The translations under genes and the position numbers were made by a program. From Prosthecochloris sp. (GTDB lineage: Bacteria > Bacteroidota > Chlorobiia > Chlorobiales > Chlorobiaceae): DNA of 23,124 nucleotides. This document shows, piece by piece, positions 1-7,673 of this stretch (its first letter is position 1; the number at the start of each line of letters is the position of its first letter). Under the pieces are notes generated by a model that was not told the DNA's origin, made no database searches, and worked only from the letters and a program-made list of their open reading frames with translations. The DNA lies in assembly GCA_004028745.1 (NCBI GenBank), contig RAZP01000049.1, positions 1 through 23,124 of the forward strand, given 5' to 3'.

Positions 1-14
1 CTCGGAAATGTCCA

Positions 15-47
15 ACAAAAAAGCCGCGGGAGGGCTCTCGCAGCTTT
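15..47 (-). terminator. Rho-independent terminator after aspS
   Basis: The arms at 20-32 and 35-47 pair over about 12 of 13 positions, with one mismatch and one G-U pair. On the minus strand the stem is followed directly by a run of six T (complement of 17-22). It lies just over 100 bases past the aspS stop codon and is the only clear terminator for the long minus-strand gene block, so it probably ends that transcript. Confidence 0.7.
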
Positions 48-70
48 TAAACATTTCTTTTCTTCCCTCG

Positions 71-150
71 CCTACTGCCTGCTGAGGACTGCCAACTGAC
101 GCAATTGTCGGCTTCTCAACTATTTACCAATCACCATTTACCAATAACCG
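71..150. repeat. Two degenerate 7-bp tandem repeat arrays
   Basis: Positions 71-98 read as four consecutive heptamers ending in CTG (CCTACTG, CCTGCTG, AGGACTG, CCAACTG). Positions 123-150 read as four more built on ACC (TTTACCA, ATCACCA, TTTACCA, ATAACCG). Both lie between the aspS stop codon and its terminator. Similar 7-bp arrays recur at 18711-18738 and 19985-20005. They look like the short heptameric repeats described from cyanobacteria. The function is unknown. Confidence 0.55.
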
Positions 151-153
151 ACC

Positions 154-1959
154 TTATTCCTTCGGCAGATCGAGCTTCAGATGCAGCTCACGAAGCTGAA
201 GAGGCGAAACCTCTGCCGGAGCGGCCATCATGAGGTCTTCGGCCTGCTGGTTCATCGGAAAGGCGATTACCTCGCGGATATTCTGCTCGTCACGAAGAAT
301 CATCACCAGGCGGTCAAGGCCGGGGGCAATTCCACCATGCGGCGGAGCACCCATTTTGAAGGCTTCGATCATATGACCGAACCGTTTGTCAACTTCCGAT
401 CTTTCATATCCGGCAATTTCAAATGCCTTGTACATGATATCGGGGCGATGATTCCTGATAGCGCCGCTGGACAGCTCGATACCATTGCAGACAATATCGT
501 ACTGGTAGGCAAGGACATCGAGAGGGTTCATGGTCTCCAGAGCATCCATTTCACCCTGCGGCATCGAGAAGGGGTTGTGGGAAAACTCGATCTTTTTTTC
601 GGCTTCGTTGCATTCGTACATGGGGAAATCGACGATCCAGCAGAAAGAAAGTTCATCGCTGTCAAGCTCAAAAAGGTCAGAGAAGTACTCCCTCATGCCG
701 CCCATAATCTTGCAGGTACGCTCCCACTTACCTGCACCGAAGAAAACGACATCCCCAGCTTCTATCTGCAAACGCTCTTTTAGTGCGCTCATTTCGGCAT
801 CGGACAGAAACTTGACAATCGGTCCTTTTGGCCCTTCTTCTTTGTACTGAATGTAGGCAAGACCTGCCGAACCAAGCTCCTTCGCTCTTCTTTCTGCCCT
901 GTCGTAAAACTGCCGGGACTCATTGCCATGTCCCTTGAGCACCATAGCCTTTATGCAGCTCCCCTCTTGTGTATTGCCCGCAAACACCTTGAACGAAGAG
1001 TTGACGAAAAGATCGGTAACATCCTGCAGTTCCAATGGAACACGAAGATCCGGCTTGTCGGAGCCATAACGGTTCATCACCTCTTTGTAACTGATCCTTG
1101 GAAAAGGAAAGCAGGTGATGCGCTTCTGGCTCATGGTTTCCGTAAGATGTTTGAACATACCTTCAAGGATTCCGAACAGGTCATCCTGTTCGATAAACGC
1201 CATTTCCATATCAATCTGGTAAAACTCACCGGGGCTCCGGTCTGCACGGGCATCCTCGTCACGGAAACATGGGGCAATCTGGAAATAACGGGAAAAACCC
1301 GATACCATCAACAACTGCTTGAACTGCTGTGGAGCCTGGGGCAGCGCGTAGAATTTACCGGGATGCAGACGACTGGGAACAAGAAAATCTCTGGCACCTT
1401 CGGGTGAGCTCGAGGTAAGAACAGGGGTCTGGATCTCTATAAATGCCCTATCTTCGAGATAGTGGCGAACTTCGCTGATCAACCTGCTGCGATACTGAAT
1501 GTTCTGATGAATCTTTTCACGGCGAAGATCGAGAAAACGGTATTTCAGGCGAAGCTCTTCCGAAGTCTGCAGCTCATCAGCAACCGGAAACGGCAGCGGA
1601 ACCGCGTTGCTTTCCACCCTGATATCTTCAACAATAACCTCGATTTCACCGGAAGCAAGGCGAGGGTTTATTGTTTCTTCCGAACGTCTGACGACAACAC
1701 CCCCGACGCAGAGGACCGACTCGGCATGAAGCTTCTCGGTTTTGCTGAAAAGTTCAGCTTTTTCCGGCTGAATGATCAGCTGACAAATACCTGTGTGATC
1801 TCTCAGGTCGATAAAGATCAATCCTCCGTGATCTCTTTTTCTATGAATCCAGCCAGCTATTTTTACCGGCTTGTTCTCATATTCTGTGTTTAAACGCCCA
1901 CAATAATGGGATCGAAAACGGTTCTGCAAATCATCCGCAGTTCTTGCAGCTGCACTCAT
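154..1959 (-). CDS. aspS: Aspartyl-tRNA synthetase
   Basis: Class IIb aminoacyl-tRNA synthetase that charges tRNA with aspartate in the cytoplasm. At 601 aa it has the usual bacterial-type length, which includes the GAD insertion domain. The N-terminal OB-fold anticodon-binding domain spans about residues 15-120. The catalytic core shows the TSSSPEGARDF loop (about 182-192), motif 2 FRDEDARADR (232-241) and motif 3 GLDR (547-550). The histidine at about residue 44 in RDHGG is the residue type reported for non-discriminating bacterial enzymes (E. coli has Leu here), so it may also charge tRNA-Asn for later amidation; that is inference. The ATG start is plausible because the protein begins only about 15 residues before the conserved RFRSHYCG segment, but no strong Shine-Dalgarno is visible. 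It is the last gene of the minus-strand block, 84 bases after the dnaX stop, and is followed by a terminator. Confidence 0.97.
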   Translation of the reverse strand: MSAAARTADDLQNRFRSHYCGRLNTEYENKPVKIAGWIHRKRDHGGLIFIDLRDHTGICQLIIQPEKAELFSKTEKLHAESVLCVGGVVVRRSEETINPRLASGEIEVIVEDIRVESNAVPLPFPVADELQTSEELRLKYRFLDLRREKIHQNIQYRSRLISEVRHYLEDRAFIEIQTPVLTSSSPEGARDFLVPSRLHPGKFYALPQAPQQFKQLLMVSGFSRYFQIAPCFRDEDARADRSPGEFYQIDMEMAFIEQDDLFGILEGMFKHLTETMSQKRITCFPFPRISYKEVMNRYGSDKPDLRVPLELQDVTDLFVNSSFKVFAGNTQEGSCIKAMVLKGHGNESRQFYDRAERRAKELGSAGLAYIQYKEEGPKGPIVKFLSDAEMSALKERLQIEAGDVVFFGAGKWERTCKIMGGMREYFSDLFELDSDELSFCWIVDFPMYECNEAEKKIEFSHNPFSMPQGEMDALETMNPLDVLAYQYDIVCNGIELSSGAIRNHRPDIMYKAFEIAGYERSEVDKRFGHMIEAFKMGAPPHGGIAPGLDRLVMILRDEQNIREVIAFPMNQQAEDLMMAAPAEVSPLQLRELHLKLDLPKE

Positions 1960-2043
1960 GGTATTGGGTAGAACATTGTTGACAAATTGAAAGACCTGAA
2001 TATTATGAATTTTTAAGGAATATGGAAACCTTCTGCCATCTTC

Positions 2044-2667
2044 CTAATAGACAAGTTCTCCACCGAACTCCCTGACAAGAAATTTCACGATCTCATTGTT
2101 TTCCGACAGTTCCCTGAAAAGAGTAAATATGGTCTGCTCCCTGGTTCCAGCATCTTTTGTCTCATCATAACTGATATGCAGTTTTACCGGCAGGCCGTAA
2201 AACTCTTCCAGCTCCCGCGTAAGAAGCGCTGCGTCATGCAGCAGCTCTTCATAGGAAAACCTCTTGCCAGAGCTCATATGAAGAATGCCATGTGAAAATG
2301 AGGTCAGTTCACACGAACGCAGATGCGTGACAATGACCTTGTATTTTTTCTTCAGCAGAACATCGAGAAACTGTTTCCATTCAACCCTGAACTTCTGTAC
2401 TTCAGCAACGCCATCGAAAGGCTGTGACGAATCCGGCCGGTCCTGTGCAATCCCAGGAGCCGGTGAAGTTGGGCAACGTTTCTCGCTCTTTGCGAATTTC
2501 GAAAACTTGTCCTGCCATGAAGAAAAATCAACAGACGTCTGTGATAAGACCGGAGCGGCAGGCTCCTCGTGTTTCGGAGAAGAGACTTTCTTTTCAGGCG
2601 GTAGTGGTTGTATGGACAAATGCTCAGATGCAGTTGAAGGAACAGTTTCAGGTGCAGGAGCGGTCAA
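2044..2667 (-). CDS. dnaX: DnaX tau-specific C-terminal region (-1 frame)
   Basis: This frame lies -1 relative to the upstream dnaX frame and overlaps its end by four bases. It has only a TTG to start from and no convincing ribosome site, so it is probably not a separate gene. If the ribosome slips back one base on the A run at 2683-2692, translation continues as KKK-ARSAEL-TAPAPE and so on to the stop at 2044-2046. That gives a tau protein of about 606 aa, near the length of E. coli tau (643 aa). The first 90 or so residues are a Pro/Ser/Glu-rich linker. The last 115 or so (from FRVEWKQFLDVLLKKKY) form a compact alpha/beta region that fits the tau tail, which in other bacteria binds the polymerase alpha subunit and DnaB. 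Alternatives are a genuine frameshift mutation or a homopolymer sequencing error. Confidence 0.8.
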   Translation of the reverse strand: MTAPAPETVPSTASEHLSIQPLPPEKKVSSPKHEEPAAPVLSQTSVDFSSWQDKFSKFAKSEKRCPTSPAPGIAQDRPDSSQPFDGVAEVQKFRVEWKQFLDVLLKKKYKVIVTHLRSCELTSFSHGILHMSSGKRFSYEELLHDAALLTRELEEFYGLPVKLHISYDETKDAGTREQTIFTLFRELSENNEIVKFLVREFGGELVY

Positions 2668-2692
2668 CTCTGCACTACGGGCTTTTTTTTTT
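2652..2692 (-). promoter_or_regulatory. Programmed -1 frameshift signal in dnaX
   Basis: Read on the minus strand, a run of ten A followed by G (complement of 2682-2692) contains the slippery heptamer A AAA AAG in the right phase. After a 6-base spacer comes a perfect 6-bp inverted repeat, GTGCAG/CTGCAC (2670-2675 with 2652-2657), and the zero-frame stop TGA (2664-2666) lies in its loop. An SD-like AGGGGA lies roughly 10-15 bases upstream of the slip site. The -1 frame is closed by a TGA (2692-2694) directly before the A run, so the shift has to occur here. The layout matches the E. coli dnaX recoding site. The long A run would also allow RNA polymerase slippage, as described for Thermus dnaX. 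Confidence 0.75.
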
Positions 2693-3863
2693 CAGTGTCT
2701 TCCCCTGCACGCCCTGCATTCGTTGCTGACCCGGACGGATGGACAATCCCGATAAGCTTGAGCAAAACAAGCTCGAACCGGAACTGATATTCAAATTGGA
2801 ACTTGAGCTCTTTCTGGGCTTGCAGAAGCAGATCGATCATCTGCATGATAATGGAAGGAGTAAAACGAGCTGCTTCGCGCTGATAACGCTCCTTGACCGG
2901 TTCCGGCCGCTCAATCAGTCTGGTTGATCGAAGGTTGTAGACAACAAGAAAGTTTCTCAAGTGCTCAATGAGTTTTTCAAGAAAATCCTGTTCATCATAC
3001 CCGTTGTCAATAACAAACCTTGCCACATCGAACATTTTCTTCGGGTTGTCGTCAGCAACAGCATCTGTTACCTCGAAAAATTGATCGTCATCTATATAGT
3101 TCAGCAGTTCCGCAACCTTGTCGTAATGAATGGAACGATCATCATCCCGTTCAACGGCAAACGCGATAACCTGATCGAGAATGCTCTGGGCGTCGCGCAT
3201 CGATCCCTGTGCTTTCCGGCCGATAAGCTGCAGGGCATCACTCTCGACATCAAGGTCTTCCGCTCCGCAAATATTCCGCAACTGTTTTTCTATGTCGTCC
3301 AGGGGAATTCGCTTGAAATTAAACCGCTGACAGCGGGAAGCAATTGTCGCGGGAATCTTGTGCAGCTCGGTTGTCGCAAAAATAAAGATAGCGTGGGCTG
3401 GAGGCTCTTCGAGAGTCTTGAGAAAGGCATTGAACGCCGCTGTCGAAAGCATATGCACTTCGTCGATAATATACACCCTGTAACGCCCTTTCTGTGGTCC
3501 GTAACGGACATTTTCCCTGAGCAGCCTGATATCATCAACACTGTTGTTGGACGCCGCATCAAACTCCGAAATATTGAGACTGGTACCAGCTTCGAAGTCA
3601 CGGCAGCTCTCACACTCTCCACAGGGCTCGGTCACCTCTTTGAGATACACGGGATCCTCAATCATCCTGCTGCAATTGACCGCTTTGGCGAACACTCTGG
3701 CCGCTGTTGTTTTTCCTACTCCGCGAAGGCCTGAAAAAATATAACCATGTCCTACCCTACCCAGTCGCAGGGAGTTCTGTATAGTAAGGGTGGTGTGTTC
3801 CTGCGCCGTTATATCGGCGAACTTTCTGGGCCGGTATTTTCGGGCTATTACCTGATAACTCAT
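2664..3863 (-). CDS. dnaX: DNA polymerase III subunit gamma (DnaX ATPase part)
   Basis: Clamp-loader ATPase of the replisome. Domains in order: Walker A GLRGVGKTT (about 45-53), the zinc-binding cysteines C64, C81, C84 and C87, Walker B IIDEVH (132-137), the SRC motif of the arginine finger (176-178), and sensor 2 GSMRD (220-224). The C-terminal part (about 235-370) is the helical oligomerisation domain. Translation in this frame stops after 399 aa, which would be a gamma-like product. Frameshifting at 2683-2692 would extend it through 2044-2667 to tau, so the full gene is 2044-3863. The ATG start has a good SD (AAGGAAA). It lies 49 bases downstream of the YihY gene stop, probably on the same transcript. 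Confidence 0.96.
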   Translation of the reverse strand: MSYQVIARKYRPRKFADITAQEHTTLTIQNSLRLGRVGHGYIFSGLRGVGKTTAARVFAKAVNCSRMIEDPVYLKEVTEPCGECESCRDFEAGTSLNISEFDAASNNSVDDIRLLRENVRYGPQKGRYRVYIIDEVHMLSTAAFNAFLKTLEEPPAHAIFIFATTELHKIPATIASRCQRFNFKRIPLDDIEKQLRNICGAEDLDVESDALQLIGRKAQGSMRDAQSILDQVIAFAVERDDDRSIHYDKVAELLNYIDDDQFFEVTDAVADDNPKKMFDVARFVIDNGYDEQDFLEKLIEHLRNFLVVYNLRSTRLIERPEPVKERYQREAARFTPSIIMQMIDLLLQAQKELKFQFEYQFRFELVLLKLIGIVHPSGSATNAGRAGEDTEKKKPVVQS

Positions 3864-3912
3864 TTTCCTTTTTACACTGATCGTGAATCACTTAATATAA
3901 TCAATTCACCCG

Positions 3913-5238
3913 TCACTGCTCCGACAAGCCAAGACCATTGCCTGCATTCTTCCCAAGCTCCTTATCGGCATTCATGAACACAGCAAGCGGTTCATTCATG
4001 TTCTCATGGAGACAGTGCACTATACGCTCTTCAAGCTCATCCAAGCGGGCATATTCTTCTCTTTCGGCTTTGTCACCCTCACCGCTGTTGAAGATCTCGG
4101 ATGGGATAACGGAATAAACGTCGTATAGGGTAAGCTTGTGCATATCGCCGCTTAACGCGAGTCCCCCATTGGCTGTCACATGAATAAGATTGTTTTCTAT
4201 GAGAATAGCAACTATGTTTCGCAGCCTTTGACCATCAATACCATCCACTACGATGGAAGATTTTTTAAGATTGACATACTCTCCCGATTGCTGCCCTTGC
4301 CATATGTGCTCCATGATGTCAAGAACATCCCGCATACCTTTTAGGGGACTGAATTCGGTCTTTGCCTTTGCTGTAGGCTTCATCGCACCGAGGCAATACA
4401 CAAATTCAGCACCGGAAAGCGCGACAACCCAGATAAGATATATCCAGAAAAAAAGCAGAGGAATAACCGACAACGCCCCGTAAATATGCTCGAACGTTGC
4501 GAAAGTTGTCACATAAAACGAAAACCATTTTTTTGAAAGCTCAAACAGCACTGTAGCCAGAAAAGCACCCGAAGCAGCGTGCAGAAACTTCACCCTGCGA
4601 TTGGGAACCAGCATGTATAGCAGAAAAAAAGCCAGGAATGAGTTGACCAGCGGAAGGTAAGACAAAATACGTGTCCTCATTTCCAGCAGAGGGCCTTCGG
4701 TAAAGACCGTATACCATACATAGGAGCTGGCTACCAGTCCGCTGCCGATAATAATAGGCCCGAGGGTAAGCACCGTCCAGTAAAGGGTAAACCCCTGAAG
4801 AATTTTTCTGGGAGCGTGAACATCCCAGATCTGGTTGATGGTATGGTCGATAGTGGAGATAAGAAACAGCGCAATAATAAACAGAAAGATACCGCCGATG
4901 GTTGGAATCGTCGATGTTTTGCTGATAAACTCCCAGAAATACTCCCGGAGCATTTCCCCGGAGGCAGGTACAAAGTTCTGTAGAATAAAGTCCTCGACAT
5001 AGCGATTAAAATTCTCGAAGACAGGAGAGACACTGAGAACCGACAGCACCACTGCCATCAGGGGAACCAGTGAAAGCAGGGTCTGAAAAGCAAGGGAACC
5101 TGCGCTCAAAAGAACGCGGTCTTGCATGAAGTTTTTCCACATAAACGGTAGGAAAGATCGGGTAAAATCCCAGAAATCCGCCGTTTTACCCGCAAGAACA
5201 CCTGCTATATTTTTATTGGGTGCATCCATATGCTGCAC
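3913..5238 (-). CDS. YihY/BrkB family inner membrane protein
   Basis: Member of the YihY/BrkB family, once called ribonuclease BN on evidence later attributed to another gene; the molecular role is uncertain. At 441 aa it is longer than typical members (about 280-320 aa). The N-terminal part has about six hydrophobic segments, near residues 48-70, 114-132, 150-172, 193-212, 219-236 and 255-280, with the family pattern of a charged amphipathic helix before the first segment. Residues about 290-441 are a soluble cytoplasmic tail. Its segment around LRNIVAILIENNLIHVT looks like a winged-helix DNA-binding-type fold, as found in longer family members. The start is ambiguous: GTG at 5236-5238, or ATG three codons in (5227-5229). 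It lies 41 bases after the MFS transporter gene and upstream of dnaX. Confidence 0.9.
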   Translation of the reverse strand: MQHMDAPNKNIAGVLAGKTADFWDFTRSFLPFMWKNFMQDRVLLSAGSLAFQTLLSLVPLMAVVLSVLSVSPVFENFNRYVEDFILQNFVPASGEMLREYFWEFISKTSTIPTIGGIFLFIIALFLISTIDHTINQIWDVHAPRKILQGFTLYWTVLTLGPIIIGSGLVASSYVWYTVFTEGPLLEMRTRILSYLPLVNSFLAFFLLYMLVPNRRVKFLHAASGAFLATVLFELSKKWFSFYVTTFATFEHIYGALSVIPLLFFWIYLIWVVALSGAEFVYCLGAMKPTAKAKTEFSPLKGMRDVLDIMEHIWQGQQSGEYVNLKKSSIVVDGIDGQRLRNIVAILIENNLIHVTANGGLALSGDMHKLTLYDVYSVIPSEIFNSGEGDKAEREEYARLDELEERIVHCLHENMNEPLAVFMNADKELGKNAGNGLGLSEQ

Positions 5239-5279
5239 GATTCCATCAAGACGAACAGTAAAGCAAATTTAGAGGTTTT

Positions 5280-6635
5280 TTACGAATAATCCCCTCCTTT
5301 AGGGATAACTGCCATGGAAGAATGCGTTGCGCTGCTGCGCACACCGAGCATAAGTAAAAGGCCTATAACAAAAAAGAGCAGGAGTGAAGCCAGAGCGATC
5401 CTCTGATCTCCAGCCTGCGAGGAAATGAGACCGAAAATCATCGGGCCTGCGACCGCTGAAGCTTTGCCGAATGTGCCGTCATAAAAACCAAAAAATTCCG
5501 TCACATGTTTTCTTGGCGTAAGCTTTGCCATCATTGAACGCGATGCTGCCTTCGAAGAGCCCATAGACATTCCAGCAAGAAGACCGGTATAGTAGAAAAA
5601 TTGCTTATCCTTGGTAAGAATAGCCATGATGATCACTATGCACCAGATGCAGAGTGTCAGTACAATAGTCCTTTTCGGACCGATTTTGTCAGTAATAATC
5701 CCGAACACTATCGAACCCGCAATTGCCGTTGTCTGAACAATTATGAAAAAAGTAATCAGCTCAGCGGTTGTGAAACCAAGGGTATTCTGCGCATAGATCG
5801 ATGAAAATCCGATAATAGTAAGAATGGCATCGTTGTAAAAGAAAAACGCAAGAAGAAAGCGGGCAAGATCCGGGTAGTTCATGATATGCTGTATCGTGTA
5901 CTTCACTTCCCGTATCGACTTGCCGACATAATGCATTCCCACAGTTTTCTTTTTCTCATCTTTTAAAGTCAGAAAAAGAGGTGCCGCAAAAACCGCAAAA
6001 AACAGCGCGACAAGGAAAAAACTCAGGGTCACATTTGGAATATTCTCTACCACAATCCCCCCTTGCAGCAAAGGAAACAGCAAAAGAAGAATAGCCAGCG
6101 CGCCTAAATAACCCATGGCGAAACCATACCCGGACACCCTCCCGAGATTCCGCTCGGAGGCAATTTCAGGCAGATAAGCATCATAAAACACCAGACCGCC
6201 TTCAAATCCTACATTTGCAGCAATAAACAGGAAACCTGCGACGAGAACGTACCCAGGGCCGGTAAACCCGAGCAACGCCGTGGCCATAATGGAAATCAAT
6301 GTAAATACAAAAAGAAACCGCTTTCTCCTGCCGGAAAAATCGGCCGCCGCACCCAGCACAGGCGATATCAGCGCGACAACCAGCATGGAAATACTGAGAC
6401 TTGCCCCCCAAAGCGCGTCTCCCTGAGGTTCACCTCCACATATGACATTCTTGAAGTAGAGGGGAAATGCAAAAGTCACCATCATGACACTGAATGATGT
6501 GTTGGCGAAATCAAACAGCAGCCATGAAAACAACTTGTACTTATGGGCACCACGGGAAACTTGCTGCTCCCGACTTGTCGGGCTGCTCCACTCAAGCCCT
6601 TCACGACGGTTTTTCGAGGTGCCTCTTTGTTTCAC
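5280..6635 (-). CDS. MFS transporter, UMF1 family
   Basis: Predicted inner-membrane transporter of the major facilitator superfamily, resembling the UMF1/Atg22-like branch. The first membrane segment carries FSWLLFDFANTSFS, the hallmark start of that family (LYDFANSAF in most). About 12 hydrophobic segments follow over 451 aa, and GIITDKIGPKRT fits the conserved loop between helices 8 and 9. The substrate is unknown. The first 33 residues or so, rich in Arg, Ser and Gln, do not look like family sequence. Their codons fall in an inverted-repeat-bounded element at 6546-6623 related to intergenic repeats elsewhere in the window. The GTG start (6633-6635) has no clear SD, and no in-frame ATG lies closer to the first helix, so the true start is uncertain. 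It is 69 bases after purQ. Confidence 0.88.
   Translation of the reverse strand: MKQRGTSKNRREGLEWSSPTSREQQVSRGAHKYKLFSWLLFDFANTSFSVMMVTFAFPLYFKNVICGGEPQGDALWGASLSISMLVVALISPVLGAAADFSGRRKRFLFVFTLISIMATALLGFTGPGYVLVAGFLFIAANVGFEGGLVFYDAYLPEIASERNLGRVSGYGFAMGYLGALAILLLLFPLLQGGIVVENIPNVTLSFFLVALFFAVFAAPLFLTLKDEKKKTVGMHYVGKSIREVKYTIQHIMNYPDLARFLLAFFFYNDAILTIIGFSSIYAQNTLGFTTAELITFFIIVQTTAIAGSIVFGIITDKIGPKRTIVLTLCIWCIVIIMAILTKDKQFFYYTGLLAGMSMGSSKAASRSMMAKLTPRKHVTEFFGFYDGTFGKASAVAGPMIFGLISSQAGDQRIALASLLLFFVIGLLLMLGVRSSATHSSMAVIPKGGDYS
6546..6623. repeat. Inverted-repeat element in the 5' end of the MFS gene
   Basis: A 78-base stretch bounded by imperfect inverted repeats: GGCACCACGGGAAA at 6546-6559 and TTTTTCGAGGTGCC at 6610-6623 (11 of 14 pair). 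Inside is a perfect hairpin, CCCGAC-TT-GTCGGG (6569-6582). The 14-mer TCCCGACTTGTCGG followed by TTTTTCGAG recurs in the same order and orientation in the element at 13891-13986. The GAGGTGCC end recurs at 10771 and 20127. It encodes most of the unusual N-terminus of the transporter. Confidence 0.55.
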
Positions 6636-6666
6636 GATGATATGTTCAAATGTACGAAATGGGAAG

Positions 6667-6685
6667 GCTTCTGCCTGGCAGCAGC
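6667..6685 (-). terminator. Stem-loop after purQ, possible attenuator
   Basis: An imperfect palindrome, GCT-T-CTGCC-T-GGCAG-C-AGC, lies 20 bases past the purQ stop and before the MFS start. The stem is GC-rich (8 pairs with one mismatch) but no T run follows on the minus strand. It may be a weak transcription stop or an mRNA-end stabiliser rather than a full terminator. Confidence 0.3.
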
Positions 6686-6704
6686 AAGTAGATGAATCAC
6701 GGGC

Positions 6705-7406
6705 TTAGCCCAACGCGTGTTCGACAAGACCCTCAAACATCCTTGCACCGTCATTCGATCCGAGCAACGCCTCACTTGCCCTTTCAGGATGAGGCATGAG
6801 ACCGAGAACATTTTTCTCCCTGTTACAAATCCCCGCAATCGCCGAGACGGAACCGTTGAGATTTGCCTCTTCAGTTATGTTCCCCGAGGCATCACAGTAT
6901 CTGAAAACAATCTGGCTGTTTTCTTCAAGCGCCTCTATCGTTTCCTGAGGCGCGTAGTAATTACCTTCGCCGTGAGCAACAGGAAGATTGAGCACTTCGT
7001 TCTCATCGTAGAGCGAAGAAAACATGGTACAGTTGTTGACAACTTTCACGTGCATGTGCCGGCAAATAAATTTCTTGTCGCGGTTTCTCGACAGAGCCCC
7101 TTCAAGGAGACCACATTCGAGCAGGACCTGAAATCCGTTACAGATGCCAAGCACTGGATAACCCTTGCGGGCAAAGGCAATGACCTCCCGCATAATCGGC
7201 GAAAACTTCGCTATCGATCCGGCCCTGAGATAATCCCCGTAGGAAAACCCTCCGGGAAGAATGATTATGTCACTTCCCTGCAGGTTATGATCTTTGTGCC
7301 AGAGCATTCTGGTTGTAACTTTCGAAAAGGAAGCGGCGGCAAATTCGGTATCGTGATCACAGTTGGAACCGGGAAAAACAACAATCCCTATGGTAACAGT
7401 GTCCAT
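6705..7406 (-). CDS. purQ: Phosphoribosylformylglycinamidine synthase, glutaminase subunit
   Basis: Class I glutamine amidotransferase subunit of FGAM synthase. It releases ammonia from glutamine for step four of de novo purine synthesis, in complex with PurL and PurS. The catalytic triad is visible: Cys89 in GICNGFQ, and His206 and Glu208 in PHPER. The oxyanion segment PGGFSYGDYLRAGSIAKFSP (51-70) is typical. Its 233 aa matches the stand-alone PurQ of organisms with the three-subunit enzyme. It begins 12 bases after purS, so the two are cotranscribed. purL is not in the window. Confidence 0.97.
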   Translation of the reverse strand: MDTVTIGIVVFPGSNCDHDTEFAAASFSKVTTRMLWHKDHNLQGSDIIILPGGFSYGDYLRAGSIAKFSPIMREVIAFARKGYPVLGICNGFQVLLECGLLEGALSRNRDKKFICRHMHVKVVNNCTMFSSLYDENEVLNLPVAHGEGNYYAPQETIEALEENSQIVFRYCDASGNITEEANLNGSVSAIAGICNREKNVLGLMPHPERASEALLGSNDGARMFEGLVEHALG

Positions 7407-7418
7407 CCTTCAGTTTTG

Positions 7419-7673
7419 TTAGTTGATTTCTTCCAGTTCAATGGAATAATCCTCCATTACCGGGTTTGCCAGCAGTTTTTGACAAATCTCTTCACTGATA
7501 CGCTCTGCCTCGACATTATTATCTTCATTAACTGTCACTTCGATATATTTACCGATCCTTGCCGCATCAACGGTAGAATATCCAAGATTTTCAAGTGCAT
7601 GCTGTACAGCTTTTCCCTGAACATCCAGGATCGACGGCCGCAAAGTGACCCTTATTTTCACCTTATATGCCAT
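7419..7673 (-). CDS. purS: Phosphoribosylformylglycinamidine synthase subunit PurS
   Basis: Small structural subunit that bridges PurQ and the small PurL in the FGAM synthase complex. The protein (MAYKVKIRVTLRPSILDVQG...) is 84 aa, the usual length, with the family pattern V-x-LRPSILDVQGKAV-x-x-AL-x-x-LGY. The frame is open further upstream, but the ATG at 7671-7673 is chosen because AGGAAGA lies eight or so bases before it and the family homology starts at its second residue. The upstream gap to pssA (7674-7844) is long enough for a promoter, so purS-purQ may start a transcript there. No confident promoter can be named. Confidence 0.95.
   Translation of the reverse strand: MAYKVKIRVTLRPSILDVQGKAVQHALENLGYSTVDAARIGKYIEVTVNEDNNVEAERISEEICQKLLANPVMEDYSIELEEIN

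Noticed and set aside
2665..2667. TTG as an independent start codon for the tau-specific region.
   Set aside because: It overlaps the zero-frame stop, lies in the loop of the predicted stem and has no proper ribosome site; frameshifted translation explains the region better.
3290..3622. 110-aa frame on the same strand inside dnaX.
   Set aside because: It lies wholly within the conserved ATPase domain of DnaX and has no recognisable features, so it is a shadow of that gene.
5239..5253. 15-base identity (GATTCCATCAAGACG) between the YihY gene start region and repeat copy 1 (10628-10642).
   Set aside because: A shared 15-mer is not improbable in a 23-kb window (expected about 0.25-0.5 times by chance), and no other repeat block lies beside it.
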